From Deltaproteobacteria bacterium (GTDB lineage: Bacteria; Desulfobacterota; Desulfobulbia; Desulfobulbales; Desulfurivibrionaceae), in NCBI GenBank assembly GCA_013349295.1, contig DUZW01000006.1, positions 1-64,000 on the forward strand: DNA of 64,000 nucleotides, read 5' to 3'. Under the pieces are notes generated by a model, which was given only the letters and a program-made list of their open reading frames with translations, was not told the DNA's origin and ran no database searches. A program made the translations under genes and the position numbers. Positions 49,989 through 58,500 of the stretch are shown in pieces. Numbering within the stretch: position 1 is the stretch's first letter; the number at the start of each line of letters is the position of its first letter.

Positions 49989-51206
49989 ATGAAAACCCTG
50001 CCAACACCCAATAGTCAACAGATCGAATGGATGCGGGACATCCGCCGCCATCTTCACCGGTATCCGGAGCTTGCCTTTGCCGAGTTTGCCACGGCGCAAT
50101 ATATTGCCGAGCAACTTGGAAAATTGGGCATTTCCTGTCGGGAACAGGTGGGCCGGACAGGCATCGTCGCCAGCCTGGGAAGCAGGGAAACGGGTGTACC
50201 GTGCGTTGCCTTGCGGGCAGACATGGACGCTTTGCCCATCACCGAACAGACCGGCCTGCCTTTTGCCTCGGAAACGCCCGGGGTGATGCATGCCTGCGGC
50301 CATGACGGCCATGTGGCCATGCTTCTCGGCGCGGCTGCACTTCTTAAAGAGACGGAACTTCCAGGTCGGGTGGTTTTCATCTTCCAGCCCGCCGAGGAAG
50401 GCGACGGCGGCGCCCAAGGCATGATCGCCGAAGGCGCTCTGGACGGGGTCGGCTCCATCTTCGCCGGCCATATCGATCGCAATTACGGACTCAACGAGAT
50501 TGTCGTCCAACCAGGGTTGATCTCCGCCTTTACCGACGAATTCTCCATTGAGATCCGCAGTCAAGGCGGTCATGCCGCCAAGCCGCATGAAACCGCGGAC
50601 AGTATCCTGGCGGCAGGCCAGCTCATCACCAGCATCCAGGGTATCGTTTCCCGCGAGGTACATCCTTGCTTGCCTGCCGTGATCACCGTAGGCGCCATAA
50701 AGGGTGGCGGCCCGGCCAATGTCATAGCTTCACAAGTGGTTCTCGAGGGTACCATCCGCACCACCAGCCCGGAGACCCGAGCCGTATGCATCGCCAGCCT
50801 GCAAAGGATGACTAAGGCCATGGAACCTCTGCACCGGGTGGAAACCTCCTTCATCTTGGCGGAAGGGTATCCGCCGGTGATCAACGACCCGGCTGCCGCC
50901 CTGATCGCTGCCGAGGTAGCTGCCGGAATCGTCGGTCAAGACAAGGTAAAGGGCCAGCCGCTGCCCAGCCTGGGCGGGGAGGATTTTTCCTTTTTCCTGC
51001 AAAAAATCCCCGGCTGCCTGGTTCGCTTTGGCGCGAAACACACCGTGCTTCACGATGCCCCGGCCCACAGCCCCCGCTTCGATTTTGATGAGCGGGTGCT
51101 GGTCACGGGCGCTCTTTTTCTGGCACAAACAGCCATCCGCGCCCTGGAATGCATGGAAGAACCGCGCGGTCCGCTGCAGGGCACTATTAACCGGAACGCC
51201 AACTAA
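49989..51206 (+). CDS. M20-family amidohydrolase (hippurate hydrolase / N-acyl amino acid deacylase type)
   Basis: A cytoplasmic metallo-amidohydrolase of about 405 aa. ATG 49989 was chosen; the 17-codon extension has no support. RRHLHRYPELAFAEFATAQYIAEQL, ALRADMDALPITEQTGLPF and HACGHDGHVAML (metal-binding His and Asp), then FIFQPAEEGDGGA and the dimerisation lid (GGHAAKPHETADSILAAGQLI), are all intact. The C-terminal LGGEDFSFFLQKIPG block is also present. Substrate is unknown: an N-acylated amino acid, an IAA-conjugate type, or a peptidoglycan-derived compound. Confidence 0.9.
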   Translation: MKTLPTPNSQQIEWMRDIRRHLHRYPELAFAEFATAQYIAEQLGKLGISCREQVGRTGIVASLGSRETGVPCVALRADMDALPITEQTGLPFASETPGVMHACGHDGHVAMLLGAAALLKETELPGRVVFIFQPAEEGDGGAQGMIAEGALDGVGSIFAGHIDRNYGLNEIVVQPGLISAFTDEFSIEIRSQGGHAAKPHETADSILAAGQLITSIQGIVSREVHPCLPAVITVGAIKGGGPANVIASQVVLEGTIRTTSPETRAVCIASLQRMTKAMEPLHRVETSFILAEGYPPVINDPAAALIAAEVAAGIVGQDKVKGQPLPSLGGEDFSFFLQKIPGCLVRFGAKHTVLHDAPAHSPRFDFDERVLVTGALFLAQTAIRALECMEEPRGPLQGTINRNAN

Positions 51207-51287
51207 TTTTCCGGGGGAATTCCCCATCAATCCGTGGTATACAGGGCTTTCGATCCAGCTCCCCCACAACCCACTTTTTGGATACAC

Positions 51288-51866
51288 ATGGAAAACGAAG
51301 CAAACGATATTTTTTTCAACGTCATCAACCGGTTTGTCGGATGTTACAGCCGTGATGCCGTTCGGGAAACACGCAACGATACCGACTGCGAATATCCCTT
51401 TGTAGCCATGGATACCCGACAGGTTTTTGCCCAGCTTGAGTTTGCCGCACGGTATCTGGAGCTTGATCCGGATGCCCCGCCGAAGCATCCGCTCCGCTTC
51501 CTTGATGTGGGCTGCGGCATCGGCAATATCCTCCTCTTTGCCGAACAGTTCGGCTTTGAGGTGCACGGCATTGAAAAGGACGAGTATCCGTTCCAGGTGG
51601 CCACCAGACTCATTGGCGAGGAACGGATTGCCCAGGCTGATATCTGGACCTATGAAAACTATGGCGATTACGACGTGATCTACTACTTCCGGCCGTTTTC
51701 CGGACGTGAGCAGCAGCTGCGCTTTGAAAAGCTTATTGAAGAGACGATGAAGACTGGGGGAATCCTTATCGCCAACCACAAAAACAGCGAGGCTATCGAC
51801 CAGGACAGCCGCTTTGAGAAACTCAGCCCCACCTTGCCGATCTGGAGAAAAACCCGGGCCGCTTAG
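51288..51866 (+). CDS. SAM-dependent methyltransferase of unknown substrate
   Basis: A 192 aa protein. ATG 51288 was chosen (MENEANDIFFNVINRF). Motif I is LRFLDVGCGIGNILLFAEQFGFEVHGIEKDEY (about 69-100), followed by YYFRPFSGREQQLRFEKLIEETMKTGG and LIANHKNSEAI. It follows the amidohydrolase by 81 bases and converges with the GGDEF gene. Substrate not predictable. Confidence 0.8.
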   Translation: MENEANDIFFNVINRFVGCYSRDAVRETRNDTDCEYPFVAMDTRQVFAQLEFAARYLELDPDAPPKHPLRFLDVGCGIGNILLFAEQFGFEVHGIEKDEYPFQVATRLIGEERIAQADIWTYENYGDYDVIYYFRPFSGREQQLRFEKLIEETMKTGGILIANHKNSEAIDQDSRFEKLSPTLPIWRKTRAA

Positions 51867-51869
51867 CAA

Positions 51870-52706
51870 CTACCCGGTGGAAACGACCTTGTTCCGCCCC
51901 GCGTTTTTCGCAAGATACAGGGCTTCGTCCGCTCTCTTAAGTACATCATCAAGACAGGAATCATCTTGCCGGAAACTGGTGACGCCGATACTGACCGTGA
52001 AGTGGACGATCTGAACATTCGTATACACCTTCAGATCGGCAATGGATCGGCGAACCCGTTCCGCAACGATCAACGCCCCTTCCATTTCTGTTTCCGGCAG
52101 GATAATTGAAAATTCCTCCCCTCCGATACGGCCCAAGACATCGCTTTCTCGAAGAACTTCCAGGCAATTGGCGCCAAATGCTTTAAGCACCTCATCGCCG
52201 ACTGCACGACCATGGGTATCGTTTATTTTTTTGAGGTGATCGATATCCATCTGGATCACGGAAAAAATGTGTGAATACCGTTGGGAACGCAAAAACTCCT
52301 TGGTGGCGAAGTCCATGAAATAGCGGCGGCTGTAGACACCGGTCAGCGAATCGGTGGCGTCAGGACATGCACGCTCTTGTTTCCGGGCGGAAATACCTTG
52401 TCGTTGCGCCCCATGCTCCTCCGCTTGCAAATTTAGATGCCGGAGGGTCGACTGCAGATTCTTGAGATGATGACCGGCGGGAAGTTTGGCGAGAACCTGA
52501 ACGTCCAAGTCGCCAGTGGAGAGATGATGTGCGGCATGTGTCAAGGCAGACAATGCCTCGGTAAGGGTATTGAGTGATTCGCCTAGCTGACGGATCGTAT
52601 CCTCTTGCTGTCCGGTAAGATCGAGGATGCCCGGCTGTTCGTCATGCAGCAACGCATGGATCTGTGCGTTGACCCTCTCCAGCCTTTCAACATCATTATG
52701 ATCCAT
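51870..52706 (-). CDS. GGDEF diguanylate cyclase
   Basis: A soluble cyclase of 278 aa. The start is set at ATG 52706, with GGGA seven bases upstream; the longer frame is inside the V4R gene. The N-terminal half is helical with no transmembrane segment (HNDVERLERVNAQIHALL). The C-terminal GGDEF domain has TDSLTGVYSRRYFMD, DIDHLKKINDTHGRAVGDEVL and GRIGGEEFSIIL, so the active site reads GGEEF and is expected to be active. An RxxD inhibitory site, three residues upstream, reads RESD. The V4R-like gene ends 26 bases upstream, so it may sense a ligand for this cyclase. Confidence 0.9.
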   Translation of the reverse strand: MDHNDVERLERVNAQIHALLHDEQPGILDLTGQQEDTIRQLGESLNTLTEALSALTHAAHHLSTGDLDVQVLAKLPAGHHLKNLQSTLRHLNLQAEEHGAQRQGISARKQERACPDATDSLTGVYSRRYFMDFATKEFLRSQRYSHIFSVIQMDIDHLKKINDTHGRAVGDEVLKAFGANCLEVLRESDVLGRIGGEEFSIILPETEMEGALIVAERVRRSIADLKVYTNVQIVHFTVSIGVTSFRQDDSCLDDVLKRADEALYLAKNAGRNKVVSTG

Positions 52707-52731
52707 CTGATTCCCAAGCCTATTTTGCAGG

Positions 52732-53262
52732 TTACACCTCTGCCGGCATGACCTCGAAGCGACATACCCGATCGCCGGTGCACCAGCAATCCGTTTCCCT
52801 TGCCGTGAATTGCTTGCCGAAATGAGCCGAAAAGAGAGCGGCGATAAAACCTTCGTCAAAGGTGCACACCGACTCATCGCTAATGGGCAGCCCAGAACAG
52901 TCAAGATCTTCCGCCACACTCAGCACAAAATGGTGCTTGCGCAGATCGGATGACTCAACCTGCAGAATGCCGATCAAGAGAGTTTTCCATGTTTCTCGAA
53001 GCTTGGCGATGAACTCATCAAAATCATGAGTATCCTGAAGCAGGTGCCCATAAATCGCTCTTCCCGCACTCTGCCCGGCATCATAAAATATCCGGTTGGC
53101 CATTGCCACATCGGTATGGAAGATGAGCGCATCGCGCAGGGAGAACTGCATCAGCCGGTATACAGCAACCGTGGTTTGGGGACCAAGGTGGGGACGTCCC
53201 CATTCGATGTCGCCAAGATGCGACCAGTCAAACTGCAAGGATTTCCGCTCTTCCTTGAACAT
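52732..53262 (-). CDS. V4R-like (4-vinyl reductase) small-ligand domain protein
   Basis: A 176 aa protein. ATG 53262 was chosen because GAGG sits seven bases upstream; earlier ATGs at 53268 and 53295 lack good spacing. GQSAGRAIYGHLL and DDFDEF-like spacing lead to a C-terminal Cys-rich end, CWCTGDRVCRFEV, the metal/ligand-binding pattern of V4R domains (also seen in XylR- and NifL-type sensors and in bacteriochlorophyll reductases). It has no enzyme core of its own. It is in an operon with the GGDEF cyclase and close to the small Cys-rich protein at 53384. Confidence 0.78.
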   Translation of the reverse strand: MFKEERKSLQFDWSHLGDIEWGRPHLGPQTTVAVYRLMQFSLRDALIFHTDVAMANRIFYDAGQSAGRAIYGHLLQDTHDFDEFIAKLRETWKTLLIGILQVESSDLRKHHFVLSVAEDLDCSGLPISDESVCTFDEGFIAALFSAHFGKQFTARETDCWCTGDRVCRFEVMPAEV

Positions 53263-53383
53263 TTCCATACCTCTTTTGTTTCTGATGTCAGCCAAGAACG
53301 CTTATACGCCACAACTTAGATGCTAGCATATCCTTCCTGGAAAAGGCAATGGGCAGACAGACGGAAAAAAACGAGGGAAAAGG

Positions 53384-53599
53384 CTAGAAATAATAGGCGT
53401 TGGGGAAAAGATCTTCGGGGATGCTTCTTCTGCCATGCTTTTTTGCATAGGCATGTCTGGCGCATTGGCGGAAATCGGCATGACAGTATTTTCCCTGAAT
53501 CTTTGTGGAAAATTGTGGAACACTTGCCATGGTCGTTACAAAGAAATCACAGGTGTTTAAAAATTCACAGCCCGTATTCTTTTCATGTGTCGTTGTCAC
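53384..53599 (-). CDS. Small Cys-rich protein with CX5C and YCX6C motifs
   Basis: A 71 aa protein from GTG 53599, which has GGAG six bases upstream; longer frames upstream have no support. It has TGCEFLNTCDFF near the N-terminus, KYCHADFRQCARH in the middle and RRSIPEDLFPN near the end. This resembles a family of about 60-70 aa proteins (KYC-x6-CAR ... VP-x-DL-x-PN) that occur beside signalling and metal genes in anaerobes. The four Cys may bind Fe-S or zinc. I cannot name a function. It stands near the V4R and GGDEF genes. Confidence 0.65.
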   Translation of the reverse strand: MTTTHEKNTGCEFLNTCDFFVTTMASVPQFSTKIQGKYCHADFRQCARHAYAKKHGRRSIPEDLFPNAYYF

Positions 53600-53779
53600 G
53601 GTGATCTCCAAAGCAGGTCTGAGTTTAATATGAGTATAACCCAGGGCCTGATGGCGGCACAATACGGGAAAACTACGGAGATGGCTCATAATGAGCATCG
53701 AACATGATCACTTAAGGAAATTCGGGGAAAGCAACCTACGGAACACGCAATTCAGTGGATACTCTTTGTCGGCGAAGAT

Positions 53780-54907
53780 TTATGGTTGCATCAGAAGCCA
53801 GACACGAACTGCAAGACGCCCAGTATCTTTTTCCCTTGCGCTGATCATGATCCGGTTGAGACGGCGAGTGAGCGGACGGGTATTTTTGATGGAAACAAAA
53901 CCCTTGTCGTTGGAGGCTTGCTGCCAACCCAGCTCACTCACATAGATACCGAAACTCGATTGGACGTAGCGCTCCGGGTGCAGCAAGCGCGCACCAATAA
54001 CCGGTGGCGTGGCGTTTTGCCGAGGAGCAGCGATGGATGGAGTCATTTCGGCAATAGGCAGGTCTACCCTGCCCAGGACAGAAACGAAATGAGACAGGCT
54101 TGCCCATTCCTTCCCGAGAATAGGTTCCCTGGGGATGCAGAAAACATCCGTGTCGCTGCTTACCGAACCTGGATCCTGGCTGAAAATTGCCTCATACCCA
54201 GTTGCCTTGGCCTCTTCCATGACAATGGAATTATACTCGCCGTAAGGAATGGCAAAATATCTGGGCTTGCGGCCAAGCCGGTCTTGCAACACCGCAAGAC
54301 CGCGGGCAAGATCCGCCCTGATCCACTGTCGGTACTCAGGCTCACCCATCCCCTTGGGACGGTCGGCCAGGCGATAATGCGAATAGCTGTGATCCTGAAA
54401 ATCCACCCCGGCCGCCTGCATTTCCAGTATCTGCTTCCAGGAAAGGTAGTTGCTGTAGCCTTTTTCAATCCCTTCCGGATAAAGAAAAACCGTGAAAGGG
54501 AAGCCGAAGGATTTCAAGACCGGCCAGGCTTCGCTGTAAATGGATTTGTAGCCGTCATCGATGGTGATGACCGCAGTCTTCTCAAGAATTGGCCGTTTTT
54601 CCCGCACAAGCTGCACTGCTTCAGCGAGGGGGATTACATGGTATTTGTTGTCGGCAAGATAGCGCATCTGGGCGACAAAATCCGCCATGGCCACATTGGT
54701 GGTGGGATAGCGCTTGTCGCCGAAATGATGATAGATAAAGAAGGTGAGATTGCCCGACTGGGCCGTGATTTTTTCAGCAAGCGGTGCTTTGCCCGGGTTT
54801 GCCAAGGCAGGAGCGAACATCCTTGCAGAGAACAGAAGTGCCACCCCAAGAAGCAGGCATGCAGGGAAAAAAAAGCGAAAAGGCCGAAACCTTGACACGC
54901 TCTTCAC
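53780..54907 (-). CDS. NodB-type polysaccharide deacetylase
   Basis: A secreted or anchored deacetylase of about 375 aa. GTG 54907 was chosen, overlapping the Bax-like stop as GTGA; a longer ATG start at 54973 would overlap 70 bases. N-terminal hydrophobic segment FFFPACLLLGVALLFSA. The NodB catalytic parts are ITIDDGYKSIYSEAWP (Asp pair) and QDHSYSHYRL (HxxxH metal ligands). The Bax-like protein ahead of it supports a peptidoglycan role. Confidence 0.83.
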   Translation of the reverse strand: MKSVSRFRPFRFFFPACLLLGVALLFSARMFAPALANPGKAPLAEKITAQSGNLTFFIYHHFGDKRYPTTNVAMADFVAQMRYLADNKYHVIPLAEAVQLVREKRPILEKTAVITIDDGYKSIYSEAWPVLKSFGFPFTVFLYPEGIEKGYSNYLSWKQILEMQAAGVDFQDHSYSHYRLADRPKGMGEPEYRQWIRADLARGLAVLQDRLGRKPRYFAIPYGEYNSIVMEEAKATGYEAIFSQDPGSVSSDTDVFCIPREPILGKEWASLSHFVSVLGRVDLPIAEMTPSIAAPRQNATPPVIGARLLHPERYVQSSFGIYVSELGWQQASNDKGFVSIKNTRPLTRRLNRIMISAREKDTGRLAVRVWLLMQP

Positions 54908-55977
54908 TGGATATTTGTCAGACTCGCAAACCGTACCCTGTCCCGCAAGCCACCCTTGCCGGCAAGAAAGCACTGGTCGTAAATCTGCAGATCATTGCTT
55001 CTGATAAGCTGGGACAGATCGGCGACATACTCGCTTCCCCGTTCGGAATACTGGAGCAGACCATTGGCCAGGACAAGGGAATCCATGGTTGCCTCCCTGA
55101 TTTCCCGCAGTTCATTGTAAGCGGGAACCCGGTTGATCATCAGGATATATGCCCGGACGGATTCAAGTAAGGAGGCATAGGCCGCGACCGAGTGCGATTT
55201 ACCCTCATCACGGTCGGAAGGAACAAGCCCCACCTTGTCCCAGGTCCAGATGCCGAAGAGATTGTTCCCCTCCAAGGCAAAACGGGAGCCACCCCATGCG
55301 GACTCCAAAGCTCCCTGAGCCATAATCAGGCTCACCGGCACCGGGTTGATGCGACGGCGCAGGTCGGCAACCTCAGTGGCCCGGTATTTCCGGCAGAGGT
55401 TCTGCAGAAACAAGACCTCATTCTGAGACAATCCCACAAATCGGCCAAAATCTTCCGTATTCAGAAACCGGGGTGGTTGGGCAAATTTCGCCATAATCCT
55501 CTCAAAGGCGGCCCGCTCTGCCTCGACCTCGGACAGGGCGATCATCGCTGCGGGAAGAAGGACATGCAGAAAAGCCTTTTTCTGGGTTGGCGCATCAAGA
55601 CTCGGCAGATCTCCGGGAAACTTGCTGACCAAAACAGCAGGAACCTCTGAAAATGCTTGCACTTCCCATAAATTATTGGCCTTGAGCTGTCTCAGCAGAT
55701 CCTCAGCGGAATTCGCTTCAATGGTGGGCACAGAGTTAAAACGTTGGGGGAAACGGATGAATACTGAGGAGGGCTGGATCAATATGGTGAGAAAAAAGAA
55801 AAGTATGACCAGGGACAATCCGGATATCATCCGCACCATCCCGGAATCGATCGGTTGCCGACCGAAATATATCGGGGTTTCATCGTGTTTTACTGACACA
55901 ACTTTATGTTTTACTACCACAACCTTTTCCTGCTCTTGGGTTACGTCCGGGGGACGGTTTGATGCAAGGCGGTTCAT
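54904..55977 (-). CDS. Bax-like N-acetylglucosaminidase domain protein
   Basis: A 357 aa membrane-linked hydrolase. ATG 55977 has GGAGGAATC upstream; longer frames are unlikely. A helix at about 45-67 (GLSLVILFFFLTILI) anchors it. The glucosaminidase core includes PVSLIMAQGALESAWGGSRFALEGNNLFGIWTW, with the catalytic Glu in ALESAWG. It lies just upstream of the NodB deacetylase and overlaps it, so the pair probably remodels the cell wall. Confidence 0.82.
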   Translation of the reverse strand: MNRLASNRPPDVTQEQEKVVVVKHKVVSVKHDETPIYFGRQPIDSGMVRMISGLSLVILFFFLTILIQPSSVFIRFPQRFNSVPTIEANSAEDLLRQLKANNLWEVQAFSEVPAVLVSKFPGDLPSLDAPTQKKAFLHVLLPAAMIALSEVEAERAAFERIMAKFAQPPRFLNTEDFGRFVGLSQNEVLFLQNLCRKYRATEVADLRRRINPVPVSLIMAQGALESAWGGSRFALEGNNLFGIWTWDKVGLVPSDRDEGKSHSVAAYASLLESVRAYILMINRVPAYNELREIREATMDSLVLANGLLQYSERGSEYVADLSQLIRSNDLQIYDQCFLAGKGGLRDRVRFASLTNIQ

Positions 55978-56437
55978 GATTCCTCCACCTGTGCACCACA
56001 TAACAAGAGAGCAAACGCCCATCCTTGACCGCTGCCGTTGTTCCCCCTCTTCATATGTTGAAGAGGTGTGCTTGTATAACAGAGGGGTCTTGAAAAGGCA
56101 AGCAAAACATCCCTTGCGCAACCAGTAGACGCACCAACATATACTTTGTGTGGTGCACACTCAAAAAGAAAAACACATCCCATGGTATAGTGTAGTATTT
56201 AAAATAATACCTAAATATCGAGATATTATCCAACAATATCCAGAGGTTTTCTTTCCTGAATTTTATTTTTTTTGACGGATAATGGATTTTTTTTTGCAAG
56301 CGCACCCCAAAAATCCCTTTTTGGGAAATCTTGAGTGCCGGGTTGATAGGGGGAAGAGAATGAAATAAATGGAGGATTAACGGTAGGTAACTCAATGACT
56401 CAAGCGGCAAAAATACTGATGCCGCTCTTCGACCATA
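55978..56437. other. AT-rich spacer between the Bax-like gene and parC
   Basis: About 460 bases. A hairpin CCCAAAAA-TCCC-TTTTTGGG (56306-56325) is the most obvious element and could end parC on the minus strand. The rest is AT-rich with small palindromes (for example ATATCGAGATAT near 56215) and is probably the Bax-gene promoter region. Confidence 0.4.
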
Positions 56438-58498
56438 TTATGCCCGAGGCTCAGGGCCATCGTCTTCCGCAGGGCTGGAAACCTCGGAAGGTTCATCCGG
56501 GGGCCGAGATTCGATCTCACCCTCTTTCGGCGGAAAAAGGGTGGGTTGCACCTCCGGTACTACGACTGGATCCTTTTCGGAAGAGAGCTCGGCTATCCTC
56601 CGCACCGGGCGGTCGGAGACCCGTTTACCGAGCGCGGAGGCACCTTTGATCAGAACTTCGCTGAAGCTGCAATCCACGTAATTATGGCGAGCTCGCTTGG
56701 ACGGAGCGAGATGCACCCGCACCCTGCCCCCTTCACCGGTGCCGAGGAAAAGGATAGCGGAATTCTTGTGGACCGGAAAGAGGTGGTATTCTTTTTCAAG
56801 AATGAATTTCGGGCTCTTGAACCGCTTGACATAGCAAAGATTTTGGCTGCCTTCGCGGTAGAGGATATTGAAAACCCGTTTTTCCTCGACAGTGCCGAAC
56901 CAAAGTATATCATGGCCGACAAAGAGCTTGTCGGTAACGTTGATGACCTTGTACATGCCGTTCTGGTAAATGAGCAGCAGCTTGTCGTATTCGGAGCATG
57001 GAAAGGAATCCTCGGGCTTGGCCTTGACCTGATGACCGAGAAAGCCGGTTTCCCGGTCATAGCCCATGGTCAGGTTGGAGAGCGCGACCTTGCGCACCTC
57101 TACCTCGCCGAAGGTGGCGATCTCGGTACGACGCGGGTAGAGATGGCCATAGCGGTTCAAGAGGTCGTCCAAATAATTGATGGTGTACCCGACCATATCA
57201 AGGAGATACTTCTCCACTGCCTTGATGTTGTCCCGAACCTCCTTAATATCCTTCTTCTTCTTGTCCAGGTCATAGCGGGAGATGCGTTTAATTCGTATCT
57301 CCAGCAGCCGCTCGATATCTTCATTAGTCACTTCACGGACCAGCTTGTCCCTGAAGGGCAGCAGAGCTGCAGCAATGGTCTCGATCACCGCCTTGTAGGT
57401 TTTACACTCCTCGATCTGCTTATACAGCCGTTCTTCGATAAAAATCTGCTCCAGCAGGTGGGCATGGAGTTTTTCCTTGAGCCTCCCATGCTCGATGGTC
57501 AGCTCCTTCTCAAGATCGCGAACCAATTTTTCGGTGTTATGGCGCAGCACCAAGCTCACAGTGAGCACCGCCGGATTATTGTCCTGGATCACCGTCAGGT
57601 TTGGACTGATCGGGACCTCGCAATCGGTAAAGGCATAGAGGGCCTTGATGGTGTCGGCCGCATAGATGCCGCGCACCAGCTTAATCTCGATCTCCACCTC
57701 CTCGGCGGTGTAGTCGTTGATGCTTAAGATCTTGAGCTTGTTGCCCCGCGCCGCTTTTTCCACACTCTCGATCAGGGATTGGGTGGTGGTGCCGTAGGGG
57801 ATATCCTTGATGGTAATGGTCTTCTCGTTTTTCTCCTCGATCCTGGCCCGACAGCGCAGGCGGCCATTGCCATCTTCGTAGCCGGAGACATCAAGGGTGC
57901 CGCCAAGGAGAAAATCCGGATAGAGGGTAAAAGGCTCGCCCCGGAGGATCTTCTTCTGCGCCTCCAACAGTTCGCAGAAATTATGGGGCATGATCTTGGT
58001 GGCCATGCCCACGGCAATCCCCTCCGCCCCCTGCATCAACAGCAGGGGAATCTTGGCCGGCAGGGCCACCGGTTCCATCATCCTGCCATCATACGACTCG
58101 GCAAACTCGGTGAGATCTTTGTTAAACAAGGTTTCCCTGGCCAGGGGAGAAAGGCGGCATTCAATGTAACGGGCCGCGGAGGCCTGATCGCCGGTGAAGA
58201 TGTTTCCGAAATTGCCCTGCCGGTCAATGAGATAGCCCTTGTTGGCCAGATTGACCAGGGCGGAAAAGATGGAGGCGTCGCCATGGGGGTGAAGCTTCAT
58301 GCAGTCGCCCACCACATTGGCCACCTTGTGGAAGCGGCCGTCATCCATGTTAAACAGGGTTTGGAGAATACGGCGCTGCACCGGCTTCAAGCCATCGGCC
58401 ACGTCGGGAATAGCCCGTTCCCGGATGACGTAAGATGTGTAGTCCAGGAAGTTGGTATCAAAAAGCTTGTGCAGCTCGCCGTAATGGGAGGTATCCAT
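56438..58498 (-). CDS. parC: DNA topoisomerase IV subunit A
   Basis: The DNA-cutting subunit (686 aa), ParC/GyrA-type. The breakage-reunion domain has the IRERAIPDVADGLKPVQRRIL block and the catalytic Tyr111 in AARYIECRLSPLA. KLHPHGDASIFSALVNLA and GSQNLCYVKRF are further landmarks. The C-terminal beta-pinwheel is short, which favours ParC over GyrA. It starts two bases after parE. The acidic, Pro-rich tail (PPKEGEIESRPPDEPSE) has no known domain. Confidence 0.9.
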   Translation of the reverse strand: MDTSHYGELHKLFDTNFLDYTSYVIRERAIPDVADGLKPVQRRILQTLFNMDDGRFHKVANVVGDCMKLHPHGDASIFSALVNLANKGYLIDRQGNFGNIFTGDQASAARYIECRLSPLARETLFNKDLTEFAESYDGRMMEPVALPAKIPLLLMQGAEGIAVGMATKIMPHNFCELLEAQKKILRGEPFTLYPDFLLGGTLDVSGYEDGNGRLRCRARIEEKNEKTITIKDIPYGTTTQSLIESVEKAARGNKLKILSINDYTAEEVEIEIKLVRGIYAADTIKALYAFTDCEVPISPNLTVIQDNNPAVLTVSLVLRHNTEKLVRDLEKELTIEHGRLKEKLHAHLLEQIFIEERLYKQIEECKTYKAVIETIAAALLPFRDKLVREVTNEDIERLLEIRIKRISRYDLDKKKKDIKEVRDNIKAVEKYLLDMVGYTINYLDDLLNRYGHLYPRRTEIATFGEVEVRKVALSNLTMGYDRETGFLGHQVKAKPEDSFPCSEYDKLLLIYQNGMYKVINVTDKLFVGHDILWFGTVEEKRVFNILYREGSQNLCYVKRFKSPKFILEKEYHLFPVHKNSAILFLGTGEGGRVRVHLAPSKRARHNYVDCSFSEVLIKGASALGKRVSDRPVRRIAELSSEKDPVVVPEVQPTLFPPKEGEIESRPPDEPSEVSSPAEDDGPEPRA

Positions 58499-58500
58499 GA

